Positions 9,581 through 19,639 of a stretch of DNA of 64,000 bases are shown here, piece after piece. The stretch covers positions 11,046,902 to 11,110,901 of the forward strand of contig NC_056037.1 in assembly GCF_004379255.2 (NCBI RefSeq), written 5' to 3'. Origin of the DNA: Salvia splendens (taxonomy: Eukaryota > Streptophyta > Magnoliopsida > Lamiales > Lamiaceae). The notes beneath the pieces were generated by a model. It had not been told where the DNA came from, did not search any database, and saw nothing but the letters and a program-made list of their open reading frames with translations. Position numbers and translations under genes: made by a program. Positions within the stretch are counted from its first letter, which is position 1; each line of letters opens with the position of its first letter.

Positions 9581-10807
9581 ATGCAGCTCCACTACGCCGC
9601 CGCCACCCTCATATCCCTCGCCCTCCTCCTCCTCCTCCCCTCCACCACCAATGCCCAAAACATCACCCGCATCCTCGCTAAACACCCCGAATTCTCCACC
9701 TTCAACCACTACCTAACCGTGACTCTCCTCGCCCCGGAGATCAACCGCCGCAAAACAATCACCGTGTGCGCCGTCGACAACGCCGCCATGGACAGCCTCC
9801 TCTCAAAGCAACTCACCCTGGGCGCCATAAAAAACGTCCTCTCCCTCCACGTCCTCCTCGACTACTTCGACGCCAAGAAGCTCCACCAAATCACCGACGG
9901 CGCCGCCCTCGCCGCCACCATCTTCCAGTCCACCGGCACCGCCCCCGGCTCCTCCGGCTTCGTCCAGATCACCGTCCTCAAGGGCGGCAAGGTCGGCCTC
10001 TCCCCTCAGGACGCCGCCAACACCACCGCCGCCACCTTCGTCAAATCCGTCGAGGCCGCGCCCTACAACCTATCCGTGATCCAGATCTCTGCCGTGCTTC
10101 CCTCGCCCGCAGCAGAGGCCCCCGCCCCTGCTCCGAGCGAGGTCAACCTCACCTCCGCCCTGTCCGCCCGCGGCTGCAAGGCCTTTGCAGCCGCGCTGAC
10201 CGACAACATAGCGGCGGAGGAGACTTTTAAAGGGAATGTGGAGAGCGGATTGACCGTCTTCTGCCCCGGCGACGCCGCGATGAAGAGCTTCATGCCCAAA
10301 TTCAAAAACCTAACAGCGGAAGGGAAGCAGTCGTTGCTTGAGTATCACGGAATGCCGGTCTACGAGTCGCTATCCGGTTTGAGATCCAGCAATGGGGCGG
10401 CGAACACGCTGGCAACCGACGGATCGAAGCGGTTCAGCATCACGGTGCAGAACGACGGCAATGAAGTCACCGTCAAGACGCCGATCGTCACGGCGAAGAT
10501 CGTCTCCACCGTTTTCGATAAGGATCCGTTGTCGATTTTCCAATTGGATAAGGTTTTGTTGCCGTCGGAGCTGTTCAAGTCGGATCTGGCGCCTTCTCCG
10601 GCTCCGGAAGGAGGTCATCATGCCAAGGCGCCGAAGCCGTCGAGTAGAGACGAATCGCCGCCGGCACCGGCGGGTCCGGCTGACTCACCGGTGGATGGAC
10701 CCGACGGAGATGCGGCGGATCAGGATCAGCATTCCGATGGCGGTGCGCCTAGATTTGTCGGTTATGGTGTGATTTTTAGTCTTGGGTTTGCGCTGCTACA
10801 GTTGTGA
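9581..10807 (+). CDS. fasciclin-like arabinogalactan protein (two FAS1 domains)
   Basis: Single-exon gene, 408 aa from the ATG at 9581; the frame is open a few codons further up but has no ATG there. A signal peptide (about residues 1-26, ending near TTNAQ) precedes a first FAS1 domain (about 27-175, with ITRILAKHPEFSTFNHYL and the conserved LHVLLDYFD segment). A short AP-rich AGP segment (AAEAPAPAPSE) leads to the second FAS1 domain (about 188-330: GLTVFCPGDAAMKSFMPKF, LLEYHGMPVYESL). A second Pro/Ala/Ser-rich region (APSPAPEGG...ESPPAPAGPADSP) and a hydrophobic tail (VGYGVIFSLGFALLQL) look like a GPI-anchor signal. FLAs are cell-surface adhesion-type proteoglycans acting in wall assembly. 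The layout matches the two-FAS1 group containing Arabidopsis FLA1, 2, 8 and 10; which one is uncertain. Confidence 0.93.
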   Translation: MQLHYAAATLISLALLLLLPSTTNAQNITRILAKHPEFSTFNHYLTVTLLAPEINRRKTITVCAVDNAAMDSLLSKQLTLGAIKNVLSLHVLLDYFDAKKLHQITDGAALAATIFQSTGTAPGSSGFVQITVLKGGKVGLSPQDAANTTAATFVKSVEAAPYNLSVIQISAVLPSPAAEAPAPAPSEVNLTSALSARGCKAFAAALTDNIAAEETFKGNVESGLTVFCPGDAAMKSFMPKFKNLTAEGKQSLLEYHGMPVYESLSGLRSSNGAANTLATDGSKRFSITVQNDGNEVTVKTPIVTAKIVSTVFDKDPLSIFQLDKVLLPSELFKSDLAPSPAPEGGHHAKAPKPSSRDESPPAPAGPADSPVDGPDGDAADQDQHSDGGAPRFVGYGVIFSLGFALLQL

Positions 10808-10929
10808 GCTTTTATTTATTTTTCTTTTTTTATTTGTTTTGGTTTTCAGTTTCGTTTTGCCAATTTAGATGTGCTTTTTTTTTTCAATTTTTATTAAGGC
10901 CTAGAAAGTTGACAAGGATGCGTTACATT

Positions 10930-11560
10930 TAGGGTTGGAGAAAAATACCGAAATGCCGAAATACCGGCCTTATCGTACCGAAAAAATACCAAAAATACCG
11001 AATTTTCGGTATACCGTGATTTTCGATACGGTATGATACCTTTCGGTAAGGTAAAGGTATGAATTTTTATATACCGCGGCATACCGAAATTCGGTATATA
11101 ACGTAATTTAAGGTATATACCGTAAAATATGAATATAATAATATATAAAGTATTTTATATATTTTTAAATTATAAAATTTATTGTAAAATATAATATAAT
11201 ATGAATAAAATATACTAGTATTTAATACCCCGCATTTTATTTAAATTACTATAAAATATAAATAATATTCTAAAAACTCAAATATTCAATTTTCATTGAT
11301 ATTGAAAGTAAGGTATACCGCAAAAGTATGGTATACCGAACTTTGGTACAGCATACCAAAAATGAAGTACGATATCGGTATGAAAATTCTCCATACCGAA
11401 AATAAGGTATACCGAAGTTCGGTATACCGAAAATTTTGGTAAGATAAATGTATGTTTTTTTCGCATACCGAATTTACAGTAAGGTATACGGTATGGTGGT
11501 TTCGGTAAGGGATACCGTACTATCTGATATGGTGGTTTCGGTAAGGGATACCGTACTATC
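10930..11560. repeat. TACCGAA/TTCGGTA-rich repeat block, probable non-autonomous DNA transposon
   Basis: Dozens of short direct and inverted copies of ATACCGAA and TTCGGTAT cluster at both ends of this block around an AT-rich centre (about 11100-11300). Dense subterminal repeats of this kind are typical of hAT-like elements. I could not fix terminal inverted repeats or a target duplication. A roughly 38-bp segment near 11500-11565 (GGTGGTTTCGGTAAGGGATA) is tandemly duplicated. Confidence 0.5.
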
Positions 11561-11599
11561 TGAAATAGATTTGTGGACTTAGTATCTATTTATTGAGGA

Positions 11600-13364
11600 A
11601 TTATGAGAAAAAAAATTACTGCCAGCTTTTCTTCTTCCTTTGTTGTAACTGGTGTGTTTGAACTCCTCAATTTGTATGATATTAACTGTCTGCATTAACA
11701 AATTATTCGTATCTTTGTGTATTACTACTATTTTGAAGTGCATTAGTATCAATAAAAGACCGTATTACCAATCCGAGTTCAAAAACCATTCCTTGATTAA
11801 TGTAAACGATGTTTATTTTTCATTTTCCCAATTATATTGATCCAACATAAAATGTGGACATCAACTTACACAATTATGTGCTAAAATAATAGTAGTAGAA
11901 TTAAAAAAAGATTCGCTGGGTAAGCCAATTTTCTGAGTCTTAGAAAGGGAAAAAAGTGATTTCATAATTTACATTACCTGTTCAATTTACAATCGGTTGG
12001 GTAGTTTTGCTCTGATAGCTTTCTCTCAACTTGCCATTTCTGGGTATGATGATTGCTCGGCTGGCATATGAAAATGACTAGCTTTGAACCTTAAAAACTT
12101 AAAACTAAAACAATAAAACTTCCTCAAAAAGGTAGGATTTGGCTTTTCATACTACTAATCTACTATAATATAAAATAGTCATATTAAGCTATAAACTTCC
12201 CCTTAAATGATAATCTAACTATTTATCTGGATCATTACATCTGAAAATGGATGATCCAAATTTATTTGCGATTTCATATCATTTTCATTTATTGTTCATT
12301 TTTGTCCATCATTAACAAAATGCAAAATCATTTTTTTTATCAAAGCATAGTACATTTTCCAAACAACAAAATATAATTTTCCCAACTATTGAATATAATT
12401 TTCATAGAAACTTCATTCTAATTTTCCCAACTACACATTCCACTATATGTTTTGAATCTCGTTCAAATAAACACTAACAATTTTTTAATCCAATGCAGCT
12501 TGAGTAATTCTTTAATAATTAGATATGTTTATAATTTTGACTAGTAATAAAAAAATAGAAATTCAAGTAGCTATAGTATATTGAATAGGAGAATAACTAT
12601 ACTTGAAGAAGCAATGGCTGTCCTTTTTGGTATGGGAATGGCATTCATATGCATGTCACATGGCTGTGCACATGGTCGATATATGTTCCACAATTAATAC
12701 TAACAATTCTATGTTTTGACTATCAATTAATGGGTCAGCCGCATCGATGCCAATTTTCATTTATAACGACGCATCGAATTCGGAGAGACCTATTTCGAAT
12801 GTACACAATCATTCATTAACCTATTAATTCCTCGATTCTATATAAACATTTACTACTATTAAACTTTTGGTCATTTCACTCCACAATAAACGTTTAGTTT
12901 GTGGGGTGATTATTTTGTTATTGGAAATTCATATTTTCACTAGCTATGTTTGGATTTTGTGGACGCAAATATTTCAACTAACAAAAAATTATAGTAACAA
13001 GCTTATAAAAAGGTTTAATTATCTCATAAAAAAGAAACGAAATGCTTATTATTCGAATTTGATGCTTTTTGTGGTTTACTAGTTTTGAATTTAATTGTGT
13101 GAATTTGGTGTATATATACTAAAAAAGGCATGCAGTTTATGTGCAAAAAAGGTACTCCTACTACTGTGAAAACATTTGGGTCTCATTTGTGTTCTATCTA
13201 TGTGATGGGCTCCCAGTGGCCCATTTTGAAATTCTAACTACATCAGCATGTTTAATTTGAATCAAGGAAATTCTATTTAGGATGATTCTAAATTTCTAAT
13301 AGTTCACTAACATTTTCATAAATATAGTATACTCATTATTTTTAAATAAGAAACTAAAACAAAT
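11600..13364. other. intergenic, no gene recognised
   Basis: AT-rich sequence with only short random open frames. The next element starts at 13365. Confidence 0.5.
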
Positions 13365-13647
13365 TGTTGGAATTAGGAAATCAATTAATTGGAGAACAAG
13401 AAGGCAATAGATGAAATTATGGCAAGAATATTGAAGGAAATCAATTAAAGATTATGAAAAATCGAATATAAAGAATATTAGTATAATTATAATATATTTT
13501 CCATGTATAGCTAGAATTAGATCCTATAAAAGGTTGTGTAACCATTGAGATAATCAATTCAAGTCATTCACAATGTAGTCTTTAAAGTTCTCCCCGTCTT
13601 TTACTTTCCGCAATAATCTTATATTTTCCGCATTATATTTTCTAACA
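13365..13647 (+). repeat. 5' LTR of the NDUFB7-carrying element
   Basis: 283 bp. A TATAAAAG box lies at 13525-13532, suitable for driving the internal region and hence the NDUFB7 copy. Confidence 0.85.
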
Positions 13648-13665
13648 TGGTATCAGAGCAGGTTC
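13648..13665 (+). other. primer-binding site
   Basis: TGGTATCAGAGCAGGTTC directly follows the LTR terminus and is complementary to the 3' end of initiator tRNA-Met, the usual copia primer. Confidence 0.85.
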
Positions 13666-13744
13666 GATCACATGGATCGATCACTGTCTCTAAAGAAAAA
13701 AAAAACCATACCCCAAACTACGAATTCACCATTCGATTCCTTCA

Positions 13745-14038
13745 ATGGAGGCTCCAGGCTCATCGAAGAAGATGATAGCGACGCAGGAAGAGATGGTTGA
13801 GGCGAAAGTCCCGCTGGCTTACAGAGACCAGTGCACCCATCTGTTCATCCCCCTCAACAAGTACCGCCAGGCAGAGCTCTACCTGCCATGGAAGTGCAGC
13901 TCAGAGCGCCACACCTACGAGAAGTGTGAGTACGAGCTCATCATGGAGCGGATGCTCCAGATGCAGAAGATCCGCGAGCGCGAGGCCCAGCTGAAGTCGC
14001 AGCCCATTCCGCTCCTCCCCAAAACCGCCAATGCTTGA
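13745..14038 (+). CDS. NADH dehydrogenase 1 beta subcomplex subunit 7 (B18)-like, captured copy
   Basis: Intronless 97-aa reading frame about 100 bp inside an LTR element. It matches the B18/NDUFB7 accessory subunit of mitochondrial complex I along its length (VPLAYRDQCTHLFIPLNK, YLPWKCSSERHTYEKCEYE, MERMLQMQKIREREAQ). The family carries a twin CX9C motif for intermembrane-space disulfides. Here C51-C61 is intact, but the partner of C30 is Tyr40, so the first CX9C pair is broken. The frame is otherwise complete from ATG to TGA. The sequence before the ATG contains an A-rich stretch and may be captured 5' UTR. It could be transcribed from the LTR. Whether it encodes anything useful is doubtful, and a normal NDUFB7 gene should exist elsewhere. 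Confidence 0.85.
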   Translation: MEAPGSSKKMIATQEEMVEAKVPLAYRDQCTHLFIPLNKYRQAELYLPWKCSSERHTYEKCEYELIMERMLQMQKIREREAQLKSQPIPLLPKTANA

Positions 14039-14479
14039 TTCGACATTTTGACCATGATAAATAATCTTTTTGAGGAAGAAGCTGGAAGTATTTACAGTGC
14101 CAGAATGTGGTGCTTGGTCTAACACTGGCATTGCAACCTCAGCACAATCAGAAACCCTATCAGAAAAACATCAAAGCAGGTGGAGGCTTCTGCGATTAGC
14201 AACGAGAAGTTCTTCACCAACAAAGTGACGGCATAGCAAGATTCGACGGAAACGGCGTCATAAGCAGCGGCAGCGACTGCCTCTATGGCTGGTGGCGGCG
14301 CTGTAAACGATGGTAGCGCTTGGCTGGACGGAGAACTATCCGGCCGAGGGGGATAGGTTAGCCTCAACTGGATAATTATTCGAGATGATTGGAGCAGCGC
14401 CTATGCCAGAGAAGAGAAGATATCTTCAGGCAGAAATGGTCCGGAGAAGAAGAAGCAACCGAGAAAGGAGAATCTACTG

Positions 14480-15560
14480 TCAAAGAGGTGGCAGCCGTGA
14501 GAGGTTGTGAACTCACGCTATAATGGATGAAGCGTTTGACTGAGGGGAGATATAACCACTGCCAAACGATTCAATCTCCGAATCAAGGAGAAACTTACCG
14601 AGGACGAAGGCGGAGCAACCAACGTATGCGCGGCGAGGGGGAGAGAACTAATGTCGCCACACAGCCGCTGTGAAGAGTTGGTGGGAATGGGATGTCGTCG
14701 AGAGGACGTTGAGAACCCATGGCCATAAGATGATGTTAAAGGAACGACCGCGGAAAAAGCCAAAGCCAATAAGAGAAGATGAGGCCTTCTTAAACTAAAT
14801 GGGAGAAGATAGTGTCGCCACACAGAGATGGGGGACGCACAATGGCCGCGAAACGTCGGCTGTTGAAGAAATAGAAACTGGATTGAAGGAGTGACGGGAG
14901 AATTCTCACCGTCGAAGAGGTGGCAGCCGTGAGAGGTTGTGAACTCACATTATAATGGAAGAAGCGTTTGGCTGAGGGGAGATATAACCACTGCCAAATG
15001 ATTCAATCTCCGAATCAAGGAGAAACTTACCGAGGACGAAGGCGGAGCAGCCAACGTCTGCGCGGCGAGGGGGAGAGAACTAATGTCGCCACACAGCCGT
15101 TGTGAAGAGTTGGTGGGAATGGGATGTCGTCGAGAGGACGTTTCACGACCATTGTGCGTCCCCCATCTCTGTGTGGCGACACTATCTTCTCCCATTTAGT
15201 TTAAGAAGGCCTCATCTTCTCTTATTGGCTTTGGCTTTTTCCGCGGTCGTTCCTTTAACATCATCTTATGGCAATGGGTTCTCAACGTCCTCTCGACGAC
15301 ATCCCATTACCACCAACTCTTCACAGCGGCTGTGTGGCGACATTAATTCTCTTGTCGAGGAGCCAAATTTGGACCATTCTCGGCCCATTCTAGCACATTG
15401 CCAATAAGAGAAGATGAGGCCTTCTTAAACTAAATGGGAGAAGATAGTGTCGCCACACAGAGATGGGGGACGCACAATGGCCGCAAAACGTCGGCTGTTG
15501 AAGAAATAGAAACTGGATTGAAGGAGTGACGGGAGAATTCTCACCGTCGAGAAACGAGCA
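14480..15560. repeat. direct and inverted duplications inside the NDUFB7 element
   Basis: A block starting GAGGTGGCAGCCGTGAGAGG occurs at about 14482-14720 and again at about 14920-15140. A further part of the first copy (about 14640-14850) is repeated in inverse at about 15143-15345, and part returns in direct orientation at about 15408-15550. The inverted copies could form a roughly 200-bp hairpin. Overlapping ORFs on both strands (for example 14518-14823 - and 15102-15407 +) are by-products of these copies and show no known domain. Confidence 0.75.
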
Positions 15561-15854
15561 GACTTCGGATGGACGACCAAAAGTATTGTCAGAGAATAAT
15601 GACATACGGAGCAGAGGCTTCACAGAGTTCAGCGATTACTCGTCGGAGGTAGAATGGATTGAGAGTATGTCACCGAGAAAAGACCCATGAAGAAACATAA
15701 AGGAGGCTGATGGTTTCACGTCTTCATTGTTAGGGTCTTCAAAAAGGAGAAATAAATTTGGGCCTAGTAGTTATTAGGCTCAAGAAAGAAAAGAAATGAA
15801 AATAATGGACTCATAGTTTGAGTTTGGAATGGACCGAGAATGGTCTGAATTGGC

Positions 15855-15990
15855 TCCTAGACAAGAGCAAAAATTGTCTAGATTAGCTCTTCGACAAGAG
15901 TCAAAACTGTCTGAATTAGCTCCTCGACAAGAGTCAAAACTGTCTAAGATAGCTCCTTGATAAGAGCTTAAACTTTCAATGGAAAAAATG
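15855..15990 (+). repeat. degenerate 34-35-bp tandem repeat
   Basis: About four units with the core TTAGCTCCTCGACAAGAGTC and AAAACTGTCT, becoming more divergent rightwards. It lies between the rearranged block and the polypurine tract of the LTR element. Confidence 0.65.
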
Positions 15991-16209
15991 AAAAAAGCTA
16001 CTTGAAATGAGTCTAAACTTTCAATGAAGAAAAAATAACTCCATGATATGAGTATAAACTATCATTGATGAATTGAAGAAGTTCTATGATACGAGAATAA
16101 ACTGTCAATGGAAATTGAAGAACTTTTAAATACGAGTATAAACTATTTATCAAACTAAAGATCGCGCAAGTTAAGTGTCGAAAAATTCGATACTCAACTT
16201 GAGGGGGAG

Positions 16210-16484
16210 TGTTGAAATGAGGAAATCAATTAATTGGAGAACAAGAAGGCAAGAGATGAAGTTATGGCCAGAATATTGAAGGAAATCAATTAAAGATTAT
16301 GGAAAATCATATACAAAGAATATTAGTATAATTATAATATATTTTACATGTATAACTAGAATTAGAGCCTATTGTGTAACCATTGAGATAATCAATTCAA
16401 GTCATTCACAATGTAATCTTTAAAGTTCTCCCCTCTTTTACTTTCCGCAATACTCTTTTATTTTTCGAATTATATTTTCTAACA
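16210..16484 (+). repeat. 3' LTR of the NDUFB7-carrying element
   Basis: 275 bp, partner of 13365-13647. It lacks the bases forming the TATA box of the 5' LTR: CCTATAAAAGGTTGTG there, CCTATTGTG here. Other differences are scattered substitutions. Confidence 0.85.
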
Positions 16485-16489
16485 CTAAT

Positions 16490-17220
16490 AAGTATTCTAT
16501 TCACTTTATAAAACTAGTTTCCAAACATCTAAACTACGGATTTTGGTTATTTTTTCTGCTCGTCACTATTTAGTTAAAATACTTGTATACCCTCAATTTA
16601 ACACCCTTTTAATTTAAGTACGAAATATTAGTGTAAGGGAAATTTAGATTTTGCATATTTTATCCATCTACTACAAGCAAAGTGCACAAGATAGAGATAA
16701 TGAAAATGAACTAGTAAGATACTATATTGAATTTCTAAGCTAATTTTCAGCGAGATGATAACCAATACTTAGTTAATTCTATGCTGGATTAAAGATGCAC
16801 TAATAGTTTATAGTTAGTTTTATTAAACAAATTAAATGGGTAGCTTCACACTAGAGCATAATCGTACAAATTAGGTAGTTATGGGGCCGTCTAGCTTTTC
16901 TTACTTATTTTCCTACGGCTCCATTGCATGTGATTTCAATATGCATTTTTGTTTAGATTATGACTGACCACAAGGTTTTTTTTTTAGATTAATTTTGTAT
17001 AATCCAATTTAGAGTTTGATTGATAAATTATTAAAATAGAAAAATTAAATAGTGTTTGAGCATGACACATGGAATTCTGTGTGCTTGAAGAAGTCTAGTT
17101 TACAGTTTCCAAGGTTCCTGGATTTCAGTGTCTTCCTGCTTTCCAACCAATCATGCAACTCACCTCGTTGCAATTACTGATTTTCATGCTATAATAATAG
17201 GCATAAATTGTAGCATGAGC
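16490..17220. other. intergenic, no gene recognised
   Basis: AT-rich sequence between two elements. No coding frame or repeat boundary was seen. Confidence 0.5.
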
Positions 17221-17645
17221 AGTGGGGCGCCGGCGCCCTAAAACCTGCCATATCCACCGCCACGTCAGCATTTTATCCTCCTACCCTTCCACCTACAGTA
17301 AGGCGCCCTAAGAGCATCTCCAGTAAAACTGGACATCAAATAGCCCTCACATAGCCTTCACACTGCCACATCATCAGCACTACAATTCTCCTGCCACATC
17401 AGCTTGCCACATCAACTGGACATCAAATAGCCCTCACATAGCCTTCACACTACCTATCCACATCACTAATAACAATTATATAATTTAATTTACAATCGTA
17501 TCAACATACGGAATTTAATTTACGAGACAAATACGAGAAATTCGAATAATACTATTAAAATTTAGAAAGTACATTAATTTAAAAAAAAGTACAATAATTT
17601 TAAAAAAGTACAAAAATTAAAAAGTACAATTAAAAAAGTACAATA

Positions 17646-18078
17646 TTTCTATATGGAAACATAAAACATTCAATGATATCTCTATAAAAGAGAGACAACC
17701 TAGAATGATTTTTGTCCCACATCGAATGTGAAACATAAAACATTCAAGGATGTCTCTATAAAAGAGATACAACCTAGAATGATTTTTGTCCCACATCGAA
17801 TGTGGAACATAAAATATTCAAGGATGTCTCTATAAAAGAGATACAACCTAGAATGATTTTTGTCCCACATCGAATGTGAAACATAAAACATTCAAGGATG
17901 TCTCTATAAAAGAGAGACAACCTAGAATGATTTTTGTCCCACATCGAATGTGAAACATAAAACATTCAAGGATGTCTCTATAAAAGAGAGACTACCTAGA
18001 GTGGTTTTTGTCCCATATCGAATGTGGAACATAAAACATTCAAGGATGTCTCTATAAAAGAGAGACAACCTAGAATGG
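17646..18078 (+). repeat. six-unit 74-bp tandem array
   Basis: Nearly identical units of exactly 74 bp containing ACATAAAACATTCAAGGATG, TCTCTATAAAAGAGAGAC and TTTTTGTCCCACATCGAATG. The first unit lacks its left part and the last lacks its right part. Short ORFs within are periodic artefacts. Confidence 0.9.
17714..18059 (+). promoter_or_regulatory. five USE-TATA modules resembling plant snRNA promoters
   Basis: GTCCCACATCG at 17714, 17788, 17862 and 17936 matches the plant snRNA upstream sequence element RTCCCACATCG exactly; the fifth at 18010 has one change (GTCCCATATCG). Each is followed, after 32 bp, by TATAAAA (17757, 17831, 17905, 17979, 18053). In plant snRNA genes a gap of this size is associated with Pol II, and a gap about 10 bp shorter with Pol III. 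No snRNA sequence follows any module, so promoter activity is inference. Confidence 0.55.
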
Positions 18079-18499
18079 TTTCATAATTCGCAAGCCCATT
18101 AAATATATATGGGCTATTACGAATTTCTTGTATAAATTTATTTGTAAAAATTGTTTTTAAATATTAAAAACAATTTTCATAAATAAATAGTATTTTTTAA
18201 TTTTTTTTTAAATTTGAATTTTTAAAATTCGAATTAAAAAAAATTAAAAATTTGACGCCGGTTTGACGCCGACCCGGGGCCTACAATGGCGCCGTGAGGA
18301 TCGGCGTCAGAACCGGCGTCATCGCGCGAATCGGCATGGCCACGCCGATTTCGCCGACGCCGGTCACAATGGTTCGGCGTCAGAACCGGCGTCGGCGAAA
18401 AATCGGCGTCGCGGTTTTGACGCCGGCATTGGAGATGCTCTAAGGCGCGCCCTATATAAATGTTTTCAAATATGTAAATTGACAAACACAGATTTTGCA

Positions 18500-19635
18500 T
18501 GTTTTTAAGGACTAGATTTGGCTTGTTTTAATTGTCAATCATGCAAAATATGTTCTTAAATTGCATATGTTATACATTTGGTATTTTTGACGTGTTTGTT
18601 GATAAATGATAGAAAAAGATAGAAAAAGGTGAAAAAAGGCCAAAGTGCAGCAGTCTCTGTTCGAGCCCATTCTTCCAGCGATTTTGAAGTCCAGCCAGTG
18701 CTTACTGCATGTCATTCTCTTCGTCTTCGAAAGAGCTTCACGTGGATATCTTGCATGTCTCAATCGGAGTTTTGTGGGGAAAGTTATGACAATTCTACGA
18801 ACGTTGGGCAGTGTAGTCAAAGCTGGCGGAAATTTATGCGGAAATTCACGGAAGAAACGAAATTATTATATTGTGAAGCCAAATCTCTCCTATTTCTTGT
18901 AGGGCACGGAATTTATCAAAAATAAACCTTTTTTCCAGCCTATAAATACCTCTGAACCTAATTCATAATCTTTATCTCAAAGCCTCCAATCCTTCCCCTC
19001 TCTACACTTCTTCCATTCCATATTCCACCCTTAAATTCATCCATCTTCCATTGGAGCGAAGTTCTGCAGATCCAGGCAAGAGAAGACTGAAGATTGAAGA
19101 TTCAACCTTGGGTTTTATCAACTTCTTTGACTGAAGATTGAAGATTCAACCTTGGGTTTTATCAATTTCTTTCATGTCTCGTACTTTATTTGTAGTTTTT
19201 ACTTGTCTATGAGTTAAACATCAATTGTGGAATTTTTGATGAAGATATTCGATTGATTTTCCTTGTTAGCTCTTGTAGTTATTTGATTTATCCTTGCGCT
19301 TTCTATATTCAATTGATTAGCTACCTCTTGAATACATGTTAGAGTTGATTAGAGTACTCGGGAGACGAAATTGTTGACTTGGAAAATGGATAATTCACAC
19401 TTTAATTCAATAGAACTCGGGAGAGTTGAGGTTTCACGTGAGGTCATTGGTCTTAACGATCTTTTAGGAGTTAGATGTTAGAGATTTAAAGGGGACTTTG
19501 ATTTCAACACCTAATCTACGGATTTCTCACCTCGGGAGAGGGTTTAATCCAGTTAAGTGACCGACTTAATAACTCTAGAGACCGTAATTCAAGAAAGTCG
19601 ATTGTGTTTTGGATCCTAATATTCTAATGCAAATT
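18500..19635 (+). other. probable LTR-retrotransposon remnant
   Basis: Non-coding stretch with a TATA-like CCTATAAATACC near 18939 followed by a CT-rich leader, then a segment rich in CTCGGGAGA motifs, a layout often seen in LTR and leader regions. No paired LTR, primer site or target duplication was found, and the short ORFs (18629-18925 and 18645-18902 +) match nothing known. The assignment is weak. Confidence 0.3.
19084..19170. repeat. tandem duplication of about 49 bp
   Basis: GACTGAAGATTGAAGATTCA followed by ACCTTGGGTTTTATCAA occurs twice in succession with one substitution. Confidence 0.75.
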
Positions 19636-19639
19636 AATT

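Larger units (their letters stand above)
13365..16484 (+). mobile_element. copia-type LTR element carrying an NDUFB7 copy
   Basis: LTRs at 13365-13647 and 16210-16484 (both TGTTG...CTAACA) enclose a 2.56-kb internal region. A perfect primer-binding site (TGGTATCAGAGCAGG, initiator tRNA-Met type) starts at 13648, and a polypurine tract (CTTGAGGGGGAG) abuts the right LTR. Flanks CAAAT (13360-13364) and CTAAT (16485-16489) are a 4/5 target duplication. No gag, protease, integrase or RT was found. The internal region begins with a complete NDUFB7 reading frame and continues with rearranged repeats and a 35-bp tandem array. It is therefore a non-autonomous element that has acquired host sequence. 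Confidence 0.88.
17312..18440. mobile_element. PIF/Harbinger-like non-autonomous element
   Basis: Terminal inverted repeats GAGCATCTCCA (17312) and TGGAGATGCTC (to 18440) are flanked by the 3-bp duplication TAA (17309-17311 and 18441-18443), as for PIF/Harbinger. The right end is GC-rich with repeated CGGCGTC and CGCCG motifs. The centre holds a 74-bp tandem array. There is no transposase. It is inserted in an older GC-rich palindromic remnant (GGCGCCGGCGCC near 17227, GGCGCGCCC near 18444). Confidence 0.8.

Noticed and set aside
9766..10772. Long alternative-frame ORFs within the FLA gene (9766-10230 +, 10392-10772 +, and minus-strand frames)
   Set aside because: GC-rich coding sequence leaves other frames open; only the annotated frame has FAS1 motifs and a signal peptide.
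14518..15623. Repeated ORFs sharing LLPFSLRRPHLLLLA on both strands
   Set aside because: They recur because the same DNA block is duplicated and inverted in the LTR element; no domain was found.
17646..18078. CRISPR-like array
   Set aside because: Regularly spaced, but the full 74-bp unit is repeated with no unique spacers, inside a plant transposon.
18629..18925. Two overlapping ORFs of 85-98 codons near a TATA-like box
   Set aside because: No domain, poor composition, and the region looks like retroelement leader sequence.
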